This document shows positions 31,769 through 41,410 of a stretch of 64,000 nt of DNA, one piece after another. How positions within the stretch are numbered: position 1 is the stretch's first letter; each line of letters starts with the position of its first letter. Source of the stretch: Nocardia pneumoniae NBRC 100136 (lineage in GTDB: Bacteria; Actinomycetota; Actinomycetes; Mycobacteriales; Mycobacteriaceae); NCBI RefSeq assembly GCF_000308755.1, contig NZ_BAGF01000040.1, forward strand, positions 204,675-268,674, given 5' to 3'. The notes below the pieces were generated by a model. It made no database searches. It was not told the origin of the DNA and saw only the letters and a program-made list of their open reading frames with translations. The translations under genes were made by a program, and so were the position numbers.

Positions 31769-33928
31769 ATGACCGCCGGAGCAGAGCTAGTGGAGCGAAA
31801 CGACGAGGCGGCGGGCGCGGCGCCGGTTGTGGTTCTCGACGGCACCTGTTCGCTGTCCCGGGAACGGATCGGCGGGAAGGCATGGAGCATCAACCGCATG
31901 CGAGCCCTCGGTCTTTCGGTGCCGCCCGCGTTCGTGATCAGCATCGACGCCTGGGCCGACTTCTCGGCACGCGGGCTGATCGGCGAAGACGTCTGGCGCG
32001 CGGTCCGCGCGGGCATAGCCGCCCTCGAACGCGGCACCGGACGGACCTTCGGATCCGGCACCCGCCCGCTGCTGGTGTCGGTGCGCTCGGGCGCCGCGGT
32101 GAGCATGCCCGGGATGATGGACACGGTGCTGAACCTCGGCATGAACGAGGCCGTTACGCGAGCACTGGCCGCCGAGAGCGGCAACCCGACCTATGCGGCC
32201 GATACTTGGAAACGCTTCCGCGCCCAATACAGCGAAACCGTGCTGGGTGATCCCGCCGGTGTGGTGCCCACCGACCCCTGGGAGCAGTTGCGGGGCGCCA
32301 TCAGCGCGGTGTTCCGGTCCTGGGATTCGCCGCGCGCCCAGACCTACCGGCGCAATCGCGGGGTGACCGGCGCGCCGGGCACCGCGGTCACGGTACAGGC
32401 GATGGTCTTCGGGAATCTCGACGAGAAGTCCGGCACCGGTGTGCTGTTCAGCCGCGACCCCAACACGGGGCAGCGCGCGATGTTCGGCGAATGGCTGGTC
32501 GGCGGCCAGGGCGAAGACGTGGTGTCGGGCCGGACGACCCCGCGGCCGCTCGACGAGCTGGCCACCCTGCTGCCGCAGGCGCACGATCAACTCCTGGCGG
32601 CGGCCGAACTGCTGGAACGCGATGGCCGCGATATCCAGGACATCGAATTCACCGTCGAATCCGGCGTCTTGTGGCTGTTGCAGTCCCGTCCCGCGAAGCG
32701 TTCGGCGCGGGCGGCGGTCCGTGCCGCGGTGGCGATGGCCGACGAGGGACTCATCGGCGCGAAGGAGGCGCTGGACCGGGTCACCGCTGATCAGGTGCGG
32801 GCCGTGCTGCGTCCGGCGACCGGTGCGTCCACGGGGACGCCGCTGGCCCGCGGCGAATCCGCCTGTCCTGGACTGGCCACGGGTGTCGTCGTGACCGATC
32901 CGCACGAGGCGGAGCGCCGCGCGGAGGCGGGTGAGGACGTGATCCTGGTGCGCCCGACCACCAGCCCGGACGATCTGCACGGCATGATCGCCGCCCGGGC
33001 GATCGTCACCGGACTCGGTGGCGTCACGTCGCACGCCGCGCTGGTCAGTCGCGAAATCGGCAGGCCGTGTGTGGTCGGCTGCGGTCCCGGTGTGGTCGAA
33101 GGGCTGGCCGGTCAGGTCGTCACCGTCGACGGCGGCGCGGGCACGGTGTGGCAGGGGCGGGTCGAAGGCAAACCCGTCGACGCCGGCACCCTCGCGGATG
33201 TCGCTCGATTGGCCGACTGGGCGGGCACCGACGCCGACGGATTGGAGGAGTGGCTGGACGCGCGTGCGACCGCGGCGTCGGCCCAGGTGGACGCGGAACC
33301 CGCCACGGTGACGAAGGTTCCCGACCTCGACCTGCTGCGGCTGATCGCGATCAAGGGACGTGCCGCCCACGACGCGCTCGCCACGGGCCTCGGCGCATCG
33401 ACCGAGATCATCGCCGCCCGATGCGAAGAGCTGGTCGCCGAGGGGTTGTGCGCCGCGACGCCGATCGGTGTGCGCCTCACGGTTGAAGGCAGACAGCACT
33501 TGGACGGCCTGCTCGCGACGGAACGACGGGAAGCCGACCGGGCCGCGATCGCCTCCGTCTACGCCGAATTCTGCGCGTTCAACGGCGATCTCAAGAACAT
33601 CGTGACCGCGTGGCAGATGAAGGATCCGGCAACCGTCAACGATCACGCCGACGCCGAGTACGACGGCGCCGTACTGGTCCGGCTCACCGAACTGCACCGC
33701 GCCGTGCAACCGCTGCTGCGGCGGATCGGCGAGCTCGCACCGCGTTTGGCGCGGTACACCGGCCGATTCGCGCATGCGATGGAGCGGATCACCGCCGGGG
33801 ATCACTCCTGGGTCGCCCGTCCCGTGCTCGACAGCTACCACACCGTGTGGTTCGAGCTGCACGAGGACCTGATCGGACTGTGCGGCCTGAGCCGCGCCGA
33901 CGAGGCGGCGGCCGGCCGTGCCCACTGA
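31769..33928 (+). CDS. PPDK-like PEP/pyruvate-binding protein without the TIM-barrel domain
   Basis: 719 residues with AAGGAG before ATG 31769. The N-terminal ATP-grasp of pyruvate phosphate dikinase is well preserved (VSVRSGAAVSMPGMMDTVLN, TAVTVQAMVFGNLDEKSGTG, DIQDIEFTVESGVLWLLQSR). The swivelling phosphohistidine domain follows, with the catalytic His in GLGGVTSHAALVSREIGRPC. The C-terminal PEP/pyruvate barrel of true PPDK is missing. Instead there is a winged-helix-like and helical region of about 200 residues (LLRLIAIKGRAAHDALATGL onward). M. tuberculosis ppdK likewise lacks the barrel. It might charge its His from ATP and pass phosphate to a partner, possibly the NAD-binding/PEP-utiliser protein at 36102-38504. 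Confidence 0.82.
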   Translation: MTAGAELVERNDEAAGAAPVVVLDGTCSLSRERIGGKAWSINRMRALGLSVPPAFVISIDAWADFSARGLIGEDVWRAVRAGIAALERGTGRTFGSGTRPLLVSVRSGAAVSMPGMMDTVLNLGMNEAVTRALAAESGNPTYAADTWKRFRAQYSETVLGDPAGVVPTDPWEQLRGAISAVFRSWDSPRAQTYRRNRGVTGAPGTAVTVQAMVFGNLDEKSGTGVLFSRDPNTGQRAMFGEWLVGGQGEDVVSGRTTPRPLDELATLLPQAHDQLLAAAELLERDGRDIQDIEFTVESGVLWLLQSRPAKRSARAAVRAAVAMADEGLIGAKEALDRVTADQVRAVLRPATGASTGTPLARGESACPGLATGVVVTDPHEAERRAEAGEDVILVRPTTSPDDLHGMIAARAIVTGLGGVTSHAALVSREIGRPCVVGCGPGVVEGLAGQVVTVDGGAGTVWQGRVEGKPVDAGTLADVARLADWAGTDADGLEEWLDARATAASAQVDAEPATVTKVPDLDLLRLIAIKGRAAHDALATGLGASTEIIAARCEELVAEGLCAATPIGVRLTVEGRQHLDGLLATERREADRAAIASVYAEFCAFNGDLKNIVTAWQMKDPATVNDHADAEYDGAVLVRLTELHRAVQPLLRRIGELAPRLARYTGRFAHAMERITAGDHSWVARPVLDSYHTVWFELHEDLIGLCGLSRADEAAAGRAH

Positions 33929-33947
33929 TACCGCGGGGGAATCGACA

Positions 33948-34706
33948 ATGCCGGACGGCCGCTGGGTCGACTTCGCCCAGATCGACAACGTGCGCGATCT
34001 GGGCGGGCTACCTGTGCAGGATGGCGGCACAACGCGTTTCGGGGTGGTCTATCGCTCCAGCACTCCGCAGAACCTCACCGAGTCCGATCTGGCGAAACTG
34101 CTCGGCCCGATCGGTCTGCGCACGGTGATCGACCTGCGGCTGCCCGACGAGGTGGAGCAGGAGGGCTGCGGACTGCTCGCCACCGCCGACGTGGCACGAG
34201 TCTGCCTGCCCGTGCGGAAGTCGCCGCAATCGTCGCTGGCGGCACGCGATCTGGTGCCGGACTCCAGCCGGGTCGATCTGGTCGACCTGTACGACAAGCT
34301 GCTGGCGGGCAGCGCCGATTCCATCGTGGCGGCCGTACGGCTCGTCGTCGACGCGGGCCGCCATTCGGTGCTGTTCCATTGCGCCGCGGGCAAGGACCGC
34401 ACCGGTGTGCTGGCCGCGGTGCTGCTGGACGCGGTCGGCGTGCCGCCGGAGGCGATCGCGGCCGACTACGCGCTGACCGGCGAACGCATGCGGCGGGTCC
34501 GCGACCGGCTCGACGCGCTCCCCTCCTACGCGGGGCTGCCGCCGGTCAGCACCGGCATTCTCGGTGTCGAAGCCGAGGTGATGCGGCGGTTCCTGGCGAA
34601 CCTGTCCGCCGAGTACGGCGGCGCGGCCGAATGGTTGCTGACCAGCGGGCTGACCGCCGCGGAGCTGGCACGACTGCGCGAAGTGCTGATCGCACCGGAA
34701 GATTGA
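33948..34706 (+). CDS. Tyrosine-protein phosphatase (MptpB-like, cytoplasmic)
   Basis: 252 residues from ATG 33948 (GGGGGA upstream); a GTG at 33918 overlaps the preceding gene and is less likely. IDNVRDLGGLPVQDG is the N-terminal block of the family, VIDLRLPDEVEQEG holds the general-acid region, and the P-loop is LFHCAAGKDRTGVLAA with Cys and Arg of the CX5R motif plus the Lys/Asp typical of MptpB-type lipid/protein phosphatases. No signal peptide. It follows the dikinase-like gene by 19 bp and is probably co-transcribed. Confidence 0.88.
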   Translation: MPDGRWVDFAQIDNVRDLGGLPVQDGGTTRFGVVYRSSTPQNLTESDLAKLLGPIGLRTVIDLRLPDEVEQEGCGLLATADVARVCLPVRKSPQSSLAARDLVPDSSRVDLVDLYDKLLAGSADSIVAAVRLVVDAGRHSVLFHCAAGKDRTGVLAAVLLDAVGVPPEAIAADYALTGERMRRVRDRLDALPSYAGLPPVSTGILGVEAEVMRRFLANLSAEYGGAAEWLLTSGLTAAELARLREVLIAPED

Positions 34707-35045
34707 TCACGTGACGAACCGCGCCACACCCTCGCCCACGGCGAGATGGATGTGCAGGTGGCGGTTGTGCTGTTCGTTGCCGAGAGTCGTCAGGACCTGG
34801 CATCCACCATGCTCGTCGACAAGGCGCCTCGCGACGTCCTGGGTGACCTCCAACAGGTCAGCACCCAACGCCGGTTCCAACTCCAGCAAGGAACGGACAT
34901 GCCGTTTGGGCACCACGATGACGTGATCGGTTCCGAATCCGCGAATCGGCGGACGGAATGCCAGCACATCGTCCGTCTCGACGACGATGTCGATGTCGAT
35001 CCTGCGAGGAATAACCTCATCGCAGTACCAATCCACCTCGGTCAT
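34707..35045 (-). CDS. HIT (histidine triad) family protein
   Basis: 112 residues from ATG 35045. GTDHVIVVPKRHVRSLLELE and the triad HNRHLHIHLAVG place it among HIT nucleotide hydrolases/transferases, which cleave AMP or related groups from nucleotide conjugates. The triad is HLHIHL, with the catalytic central His intact. It is convergent with the phosphatase gene (adjacent stops) and downstream of the secreted phosphatase on the minus strand. Confidence 0.85.
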   Translation of the reverse strand: MTEVDWYCDEVIPRRIDIDIVVETDDVLAFRPPIRGFGTDHVIVVPKRHVRSLLELEPALGADLLEVTQDVARRLVDEHGGCQVLTTLGNEQHNRHLHIHLAVGEGVARFVT

Positions 35046-35123
35046 ACCCACAACCCTATGGACGACCCCACATAGTCGAGCGGGTCGGTGGATCACAACC
35101 CACCGACCCGCTCTCATCCGCGA

Positions 35124-36026
35124 CTACTGGGGCAGCAGCTTGGATTTCAGCGCGTCCAGCGTCGCACCGTCGATGCCGAGGCCGTCGGAGACGAATCGGT
35201 CGAACGACCCGAACGACGCACCGGCCTGGTCGAACGCGGCGTCGAGGAAGTCACCGCGCACGCCGAGGATCGGATCGAACAGGGCGGGATCGGTGACCAG
35301 CCCCCTGGCCACCAAACCGTCCATCAGCGCCTTGTTGCCCGCGGCCAAGTTGTCGTTCGATTCCAGATAGTCCTTGTACACCTGGCCCTTCGGCACGCCG
35401 AGCGCGGTCATCAGGATCGCGGTCATCCAGCCGGTGCGGTCTTTGCCCGCCGTGCAGTGGTAGAGCACCGGTCCGGTGGCGTTCGCGACATCCCGGATGG
35501 CGGCGCCGAACTGCGCGCGAGCCGTGGCGTCGGCGACGAACCAGCGATAGTAGCCGCGCATGATCTCGGCGGCCCTGCCGTCACCGAACATCTGCTGCTG
35601 CACCGCGGGCCCGCCTTGCACCGCCTTGCCGACCATGACGTAGAAGTCGTTGCCCGGGTCGTACACCGGACGCGCCTGCGCGGGGATCGAGGCGGGGAGC
35701 TTGTCGGGGTTGGCCTGTACCTCGGCCGGGCTGCGGAAGTCGATCACCTTGGTGATGCCCGACGTCACCAGCTTCTGCTGGTCAGCGGCGGTGAGCTTGT
35801 CCAGGGCTTCGGTGCGGAAGACGACGCCCGTGCGCAGCTTGCCGTTGCCCTGCGTGGGATAGTCGCCGATATCCCGGGCATTCGGCGCCGCCGATAGCTC
35901 CATGGAACGGTTGTGCACGGTATGGACGAGCCCTGGGCCCGCCAGTGCGGTCGTGGACGGGAACACGGCGATCATTGCGGCGGCGACACCAGCCACCGCA
36001 CTGCGAACAGCACGCGAAATCGTCAC
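35124..36026 (-). CDS. Secreted tyrosine-protein phosphatase
   Basis: 300 residues. A Sec signal peptide (SAVAGVAAAMIAVFPSTTALAG) ends near residue 29. NARDIGDYPTQGNGKLRTGV is the family N-terminal block, and the P-loop LYHCTAGKDRTGWMTAIL holds the catalytic Cys and Arg. It is the exported counterpart of the cytoplasmic phosphatase 0.4 kb away, with related motifs but distinct length and signal peptide. In actinomycetes such secreted MptpB-like enzymes can act on host or environmental phospholipids or phosphoproteins; here the role is unknown. Confidence 0.9.
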   Translation of the reverse strand: MTISRAVRSAVAGVAAAMIAVFPSTTALAGPGLVHTVHNRSMELSAAPNARDIGDYPTQGNGKLRTGVVFRTEALDKLTAADQQKLVTSGITKVIDFRSPAEVQANPDKLPASIPAQARPVYDPGNDFYVMVGKAVQGGPAVQQQMFGDGRAAEIMRGYYRWFVADATARAQFGAAIRDVANATGPVLYHCTAGKDRTGWMTAILMTALGVPKGQVYKDYLESNDNLAAGNKALMDGLVARGLVTDPALFDPILGVRGDFLDAAFDQAGASFGSFDRFVSDGLGIDGATLDALKSKLLPQ

Positions 36027-36101
36027 TGGATCATTCCTTCCATTGGGTCGCGGCCCGGCGACGCCGAACCGGCGAACGGGCCGGGTGATCCCGGCCCGAG
36101 C

Positions 36102-38504
36102 TCAGGCGTCGACGAGCAGGGTGACCGTGCCCGCCGACCCGTCGACGCGCACCCGCTGCCCGTCGGCCAGGCTGGTGCTGGCGGTCTTGGTGTCGACGAC
36201 ACAGGGGATGCCGAATTCCCTGGCCACGATGGCCGCGTGCGAGGCGGAGCCGCCGATGTCGGTGACCACCGCCGAGGCGTAGGCGAACATCGCGGTGTGC
36301 CCGGTGTCGGTGACCGAAGCCACGAGGATGTCGCCCGGCTCGATGTCGTCGTCCAGGGACAGCACCCGCTTCACGGTGCCCTCCACCACGCCGGGGCACA
36401 CCCCGATGCCGGTGAGGCTGTCTCCCGGCGCCAGAGCGCCCGCGGCGGGTAGCGGTTCCCACTCGCCCGCGATCACATCCGGCATCCGCACGCCCCGCAG
36501 CCGGGTCAGCTCCGCGCGCCGACGTGCCACGCGCTCGGCCATATCGGCAGGCGCCCAGAGGATTTCGTCGAGCGTCAAGAAGCAGGCGTCTTCGGCTTCC
36601 TGGAGCCACCCCGCCCGGATCAGCCGTTCCGCGCGTTCGCGTACGGCCAGGCGCAGGCAATGGGTGTACCGGACGACGGCGTCGCGGACGCGTTCGCGCG
36701 CCATCGTCGCTCCCGCCGCCATCCGTGCGGTGCGGCTCGGCGCCGGGTCGACCGGTTCCCGCTTGGGCGCGGGCATCTCGGCGGCTCGCGCGGCGGCGAT
36801 CACCAACAGTTCGGGCCGGTCGCCGAAGGTCGGGTTGATCAGCTCGCATTCACCCGGTCCGCGATGCCCGATCCTCCGCAGCTCTTCCTCCAGCGCGGCC
36901 GCGAAGGCCGGGGAGATCGCCCGAGCCGCCGCGACATCACCCGCGTGTGCCGCGCCGTGCAACGCGGTGTCGCCGCGGCACAATTCGGCGAGCCGTTCCA
37001 CGGCGAGCATGGTTCTGGCCGACTCCAGCCGCTCGAGATCAATGGGCACGGGCGCGGATTCCTTGCCGCGGGAGTGGATGGCGGTGGCCGCGCCGGTCAT
37101 CATGACGCCGATGGACGCCGCCGCCCAGGACTGGTTGAGCCGGTCGCGCCACAGCAGAGCCCTGGCGTGCAGCTGCTCGTCGGTGAGTTCACGTATCGCC
37201 GCCGTGCCCAAGGTTTCCTGATGCGCGGCGGCGTTGATCCCCTCGGTGGTCTCGCGATATCGCAGCGCCGTGCGCAACACCCGGCCCGCCGCGCGCCAGG
37301 TGGCGCGGGTACTGGCGAAACCGGTGGGGGTGGGCGGCTTGCCGTGGGGGGTCAGCGAGATCTCGGCCGGAATGTTGCCGTACACGTCGCGCCGGATGCT
37401 CTGCTCGTCCCAGCCGGGCATGTTCTCCGCGGCCAGGACCCCGATGGAGGCGTTGATGTAGATGTGGTGGCCGAGCACGGTCGTGACGCGACTGGTCCAG
37501 TGCTCCAGCGCTATTCCATCCAGTGCGATCATCCTGCCCATCGCCGCGTTGGCCAGCCGGATCGCGCCCGCCTGCAGATCGACGGTGAGCGGTGTCAGCG
37601 GTCCGGGCAGCGCCTCGGAGGTGTTCGTCGCGGTGTGTACCGGGTAGGCCGGGTCGACGCGATCGTCGAATTCGCCTTCGAGTCCTTCCGGCGCCACCGA
37701 CACCAGGGAATGGCCGTCCGATGTGCTCGCACGAGCGGGTATCACATAACCGGGCAAGGGGATCGCGCCGGGCAGGTCGACGAAGTCGTCACCGTCGAGC
37801 CTGCGGCCAACAAGTCCGCGGACGATGTCGGCGGCTACTTCGGAGGCGGTCCAACCGCAGCGGAATCCCCACTCGTCGCGTGCCGCCGTCGTATCCACCA
37901 GCGGCACCGGCCGGGTACTGGTCACCCAGCTGGACATTCGCCTGCCCGCCGCGTCGGCGATGCGGTGCGCGTCCTCGCCGGAAACCGTGCCGGACGCAGC
38001 CAATTCGACAACGCCGGTACGCGGCGACACCGCGGCAATCACGAGAAACCGTTCGAAGTCGTCGGTGTGCAACACCTGGAATCCGCCCGAGCGGCGCGAA
38101 CCCAGCAACGGCACCAGGTTCCGCCAACTGTCCCGATCGACGCGCCTGCCCGCCACGGGAGCGGTGCGCACGATCAGGGCGTTCACGCCGCTGGATCGCA
38201 CGACATCCGTGGCGACCGAATTCCGGCCCGCAACCACGGGGACCACGAGCCGCGCTCCGGCCTCCCGGGCCGCCACCGCGATCGCGGCGAGCGAACCGCC
38301 CAGGTGCACGACTGTCGCGCAACCGGCGACGGCCTGTGCGCAGATCGATGGGTCGGCCGGATCGCCGGTGATCACCTGGACTCGGGGGTCGACGTACCGG
38401 TGCCGCTCACGGTCCAGCCCGACCACGTCGTAACCGGCGGCCAGCACCATGCGCGCCACCGCGCGACCGGTCGGATCGGACACTCCGGTGACCAGGACCC
38501 GCAT
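36102..38504 (-). CDS. NAD(P)-binding domain fused to a PEP-utilising (phosphohistidine) protein
   Basis: 800 residues from ATG 38504 (GGAGG 9 nt upstream). Residues 1-250 are an atypical-SDR Rossmann domain (MRVLVTGVSDPTGRAVARMV, TVVHLGG). Residues about 300-650 resemble the substrate-binding part of rifampicin-phosphotransferase-like enzymes (PGPLTPLTVDLQAGAIRLAN, HHIYINASIGVL). The C-terminus is the swivelling His domain (DIGGSASHAAIVAREFGIPC). The ATP-grasp domain normally supplying phosphate is absent, so it may depend on the ATP-grasp protein encoded at 31769-33928. It is divergent from the KstD2-like operon. A phosphorylating step on a substrate hydroxyl is a hypothesis. Confidence 0.78.
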   Translation of the reverse strand: MRVLVTGVSDPTGRAVARMVLAAGYDVVGLDRERHRYVDPRVQVITGDPADPSICAQAVAGCATVVHLGGSLAAIAVAAREAGARLVVPVVAGRNSVATDVVRSSGVNALIVRTAPVAGRRVDRDSWRNLVPLLGSRRSGGFQVLHTDDFERFLVIAAVSPRTGVVELAASGTVSGEDAHRIADAAGRRMSSWVTSTRPVPLVDTTAARDEWGFRCGWTASEVAADIVRGLVGRRLDGDDFVDLPGAIPLPGYVIPARASTSDGHSLVSVAPEGLEGEFDDRVDPAYPVHTATNTSEALPGPLTPLTVDLQAGAIRLANAAMGRMIALDGIALEHWTSRVTTVLGHHIYINASIGVLAAENMPGWDEQSIRRDVYGNIPAEISLTPHGKPPTPTGFASTRATWRAAGRVLRTALRYRETTEGINAAAHQETLGTAAIRELTDEQLHARALLWRDRLNQSWAAASIGVMMTGAATAIHSRGKESAPVPIDLERLESARTMLAVERLAELCRGDTALHGAAHAGDVAAARAISPAFAAALEEELRRIGHRGPGECELINPTFGDRPELLVIAAARAAEMPAPKREPVDPAPSRTARMAAGATMARERVRDAVVRYTHCLRLAVRERAERLIRAGWLQEAEDACFLTLDEILWAPADMAERVARRRAELTRLRGVRMPDVIAGEWEPLPAAGALAPGDSLTGIGVCPGVVEGTVKRVLSLDDDIEPGDILVASVTDTGHTAMFAYASAVVTDIGGSASHAAIVAREFGIPCVVDTKTASTSLADGQRVRVDGSAGTVTLLVDA

Positions 38505-38666
38505 GAATTCTTCCTCCTCGCTGACGCCCACGCAGACGTGACGCCGTTCACAACCATCGCCAGCCGCCGACCCCGCGACGGCCCGCAGTCCCGATGAACG
38601 GGACCGGAGGGTCGCTCACCAAGACAGGCGACCAGGAACCTCCCGCGGCCGGGGAAAGTCGGTGCC

Positions 38667-40250
38667 ATGAGTGGTCGTGATTCGGTCGCGCCCAGGGAGG
38701 CCGCCGAGGTGCGCGCCTACGACATCGAGACCGACGTGCTGGTGGTCGGTTACGGATGCGCCGGGGCCGCCGCGGCGTTCGAGGCGGCGCGGGCGGGCGC
38801 GCAGGTGCTGGTGCTGGATCGGATGGGTGGTCCCGGCGGCGCGTCGGCACTGTCGGGCGGCGAGATCTATCTCGGCGGCGGCACACCGATCCAAAAGGCG
38901 TGCGGCTTCGACGACGACCCGGCGGCCATGGCCGCGTTTCTGTCGGCCGCGCTCGGCCCGGGCGCCGATACAGAGAAGATCACTCGCTACAGCGAGGACA
39001 GCGTCGCGCATTTCCACTGGCTCGCCGCCCGCGGCGTACCGTTCAAGCCCACGTTGTGGGATGCGCCTGTCTGGGTGCCGCCCACGGACGACGGCCTCAT
39101 GTGGCTGGGGGAGAACAGCTGGCCGTTCGCCGAACTCGCCCGGCCCGCGCCCCGCGGACATCGCCCGTCCGCCGCCGACTTCGGCGGCAAGCTGCTCATG
39201 GACCGCCTTGCCGAGGCCGCCCGATCCGCCGGTGCGACGGCGCTTTTCGACACTCGGGCGACCTGTCTGATCGTCGCGGACGACGGCGCGGTCGTCGGTG
39301 TGGTGGCTCGGCGGTACGGCACCGAGCTGTCTGTCCGGGCCCGCCGCGGCGTAGTGCTGACGACCGGCGGTTTCGTCGACAACGACGCCATGCTGGCGGC
39401 ACATGCGCCGAAACTGCTGGGGCACACCAAGGTCAGCGCGGGCACCGATGACGGCAGCGGTATCCGGATGGCGCAGGCGATCGGCGCGGCCGTGCGGCAC
39501 ATGTCCACAGGGCAGGTCGGCATCTCGCTCGTCCCGGGCCTGGCCGCGCGCGGCATGGTGGTGAACGGGCATGGGCAGCGGTTCGTCAACGAGGACACCT
39601 ACCCCGGCCGGATCGGTCAGGCGGCGCTGTTCGGGCCGGGCATGGACACCTGGGTCGTGCTGGACGAACGGGCCTACGACGAGGTGCCGCAGCAGCAGCG
39701 GTGGGGTGTTCGGCCCACGCATGTGGCCGAGACCGTCGAGGAACTCGCCGAGCTCATGGGCGTCCCGGCGGCCGCGCTGGCCGATACCGTCCGCCGATAC
39801 AACGCCTTCGCCGCCGACGGTGTGGACCCCGAGTTCGGGAAAGCGGCGCGCTGGGTGCGGCCCCTCACGCCGCCGTTCGCCGCGATCGACGTCAAGGCGG
39901 GCGTGCGGCCACCGGCCGAGTCCGGCGATCGCCGCGGCACCGGCGCCTCCGTCTTCACTCTCGGCGGACTGCACACCTCGCTCGACGGCGCGGTGCTCGA
40001 TATCGACGGCGCCGCGATTCCCGGCCTGTTCGCCGCGGGCCGCGCCGCCAGCAACCTGCACGGCGAGGGATACATCAGCGGCACCTCGCTCGGTGACGGC
40101 ACCTTCTTCGGCCGCCGCGCGGGCGTCGCCGCGGCCCGCGACAACTCCAGCCGCACGGTGGGTTCCGATCATCGGGATGGATCGGATCCGACGGCGCCGC
40201 ACCGGCCTAGCGTCGAAACGCAAGCACTACCAGGAGGACTACCGGTATGA
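38667..40250 (+). CDS. FAD-binding dehydrogenase of the KstD/fumarate-reductase family
   Basis: 527 residues. The dinucleotide motif is DVLVVGYGCAGAAAAFEAAR, then GGPGGASALSGGEIYLGGGT, and the C-terminal FAD clamp IPGLFAAGRAASNLHGEGYI. The GYGCAGAAAA variant is seen in actinobacterial FAD-binding dehydrogenases near steroid clusters rather than in classic KstD. It opens the plus operon FAD dehydrogenase - HsaA-like - HsaD-like, with an ATGA overlap to the next gene. The C-terminal 25 residues are low-complexity and may be an extension created by the overlap. Confidence 0.85.
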   Translation: MSGRDSVAPREAAEVRAYDIETDVLVVGYGCAGAAAAFEAARAGAQVLVLDRMGGPGGASALSGGEIYLGGGTPIQKACGFDDDPAAMAAFLSAALGPGADTEKITRYSEDSVAHFHWLAARGVPFKPTLWDAPVWVPPTDDGLMWLGENSWPFAELARPAPRGHRPSAADFGGKLLMDRLAEAARSAGATALFDTRATCLIVADDGAVVGVVARRYGTELSVRARRGVVLTTGGFVDNDAMLAAHAPKLLGHTKVSAGTDDGSGIRMAQAIGAAVRHMSTGQVGISLVPGLAARGMVVNGHGQRFVNEDTYPGRIGQAALFGPGMDTWVVLDERAYDEVPQQQRWGVRPTHVAETVEELAELMGVPAAALADTVRRYNAFAADGVDPEFGKAARWVRPLTPPFAAIDVKAGVRPPAESGDRRGTGASVFTLGGLHTSLDGAVLDIDGAAIPGLFAAGRAASNLHGEGYISGTSLGDGTFFGRRAGVAAARDNSSRTVGSDHRDGSDPTAPHRPSVETQALPGGLPV

Positions 40251-41410
40251 CCAACAAGGTGCTCGATCGGGTGCGGGATCTGCTGCCCGCGATCCGGGAC
40301 CGAGCCGCCGACACCGACCTGCGGCGCAGCGTGCCCGACCAGAGCATCCGGGAGCTGACCGAGGCCGGCGTGTTCCGCATGCTGCAGCCGTCGCGCTTCG
40401 GCGGCGACGAATCCTCGCCGGTCGCGTTCTACGCGGTGATCCGCGCCATCGCCACCGCCTGCCCGTCCACAGCGTGGGTGTCGTCGGTGCTGGGCGCGCA
40501 CCCGTGGCAGCTGGCGCTGTTCCCGCTGCGAGCGCAGGAAGATGTGTGGGGCGCCGATCCGGACACCCTGGTCTCGTCGTCGTACGCGCCGACCGGCAAG
40601 CTCACCCGCGTCGAGGGCGGGTTCGAGATCAGCGGTCGCTGGAGCTTCTCCTCCGGGTGCGATCACGCCCGCTGGGCCTTTCTCGGCGCGGTCGTGCCGA
40701 ACGACGCGGGGGAAGCGGAGTACCTGACCGTTCTGGTGCCGCGCACCGACTACCGCATCGAGGACGTGTGGCATGTGTCGGGTCTGTCCGGCACCGGCAG
40801 CAACGACATCGTCATCGAGAACGCGTTCGTACCCGCCTACCGGACCTACAGCGCCAATGCGCAGGCGGAACTGCGCGGACCCGGGCAGGAGGTGAATACC
40901 GCACCGCTGTATCGGATCTCGTTCGGCGCGGTGTTCTCCAACACCATCACCGCACCCATCATCGGCGCCGCCGAGGGCGCTTACGAAGCGCATATCGAAC
41001 GCATGCGGGAACGGGTGCGGATCTCGTATGGCGGGCAGAAAGCGGCGGAAGATCCATTCGCGCACGTCCGGGTGGCGCGCGCCGCCTCCGAGATCGACGC
41101 CGCCATCCTGCAGATGGAGCGCAACATCAGCGAGCAGCTGCGCTATGCCGAGGCGGGCGAGGAAATCCCCGTCGAACTGCGGGTGCGCAGCCGCCGCGAC
41201 CAGGTGCGCGGCACCGAACGCGCCATCGAGGCCATCGACCTGCTCTTCGACAACTCCGGCGGCCACTCGATCCGCAAACCCAATCCGATCGAACGGCACT
41301 GGCGCGACGCGCACGCGGGCAGCGTGCACGTCATCAACGACGTCGAACGCGCGCTGGTTCTCTACGGCCGCGACGCGTTCGGGCTGCCGGTCACGGATCG
41401 GATGATCTGA
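40247..41410 (+). CDS. HsaA-like flavin-dependent aromatic hydroxylase (acyl-CoA dehydrogenase fold)
   Basis: 387 residues, ATGA overlap with the upstream gene and a CAGGAGG site. N-terminal helices (VPDQSIRELTEAGVFRMLQP), CPSTAWVSSVLGAHPWQLAL, GRWSFSSGCDHARWAFLGA and VSGLSGTGSNDIVIENAFVP are the blocks of the HpaB/HsaA class of group D monooxygenases. HsaA hydroxylates the phenolic secosteroid 3-HSA ortho to its OH, using FMNH2 from HsaB. The candidate reductase partner lies 6 kb away at 47602-48108. A TGATG junction links it to the hydrolase gene. Confidence 0.87.
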   Translation: MTNKVLDRVRDLLPAIRDRAADTDLRRSVPDQSIRELTEAGVFRMLQPSRFGGDESSPVAFYAVIRAIATACPSTAWVSSVLGAHPWQLALFPLRAQEDVWGADPDTLVSSSYAPTGKLTRVEGGFEISGRWSFSSGCDHARWAFLGAVVPNDAGEAEYLTVLVPRTDYRIEDVWHVSGLSGTGSNDIVIENAFVPAYRTYSANAQAELRGPGQEVNTAPLYRISFGAVFSNTITAPIIGAAEGAYEAHIERMRERVRISYGGQKAAEDPFAHVRVARAASEIDAAILQMERNISEQLRYAEAGEEIPVELRVRSRRDQVRGTERAIEAIDLLFDNSGGHSIRKPNPIERHWRDAHAGSVHVINDVERALVLYGRDAFGLPVTDRMI

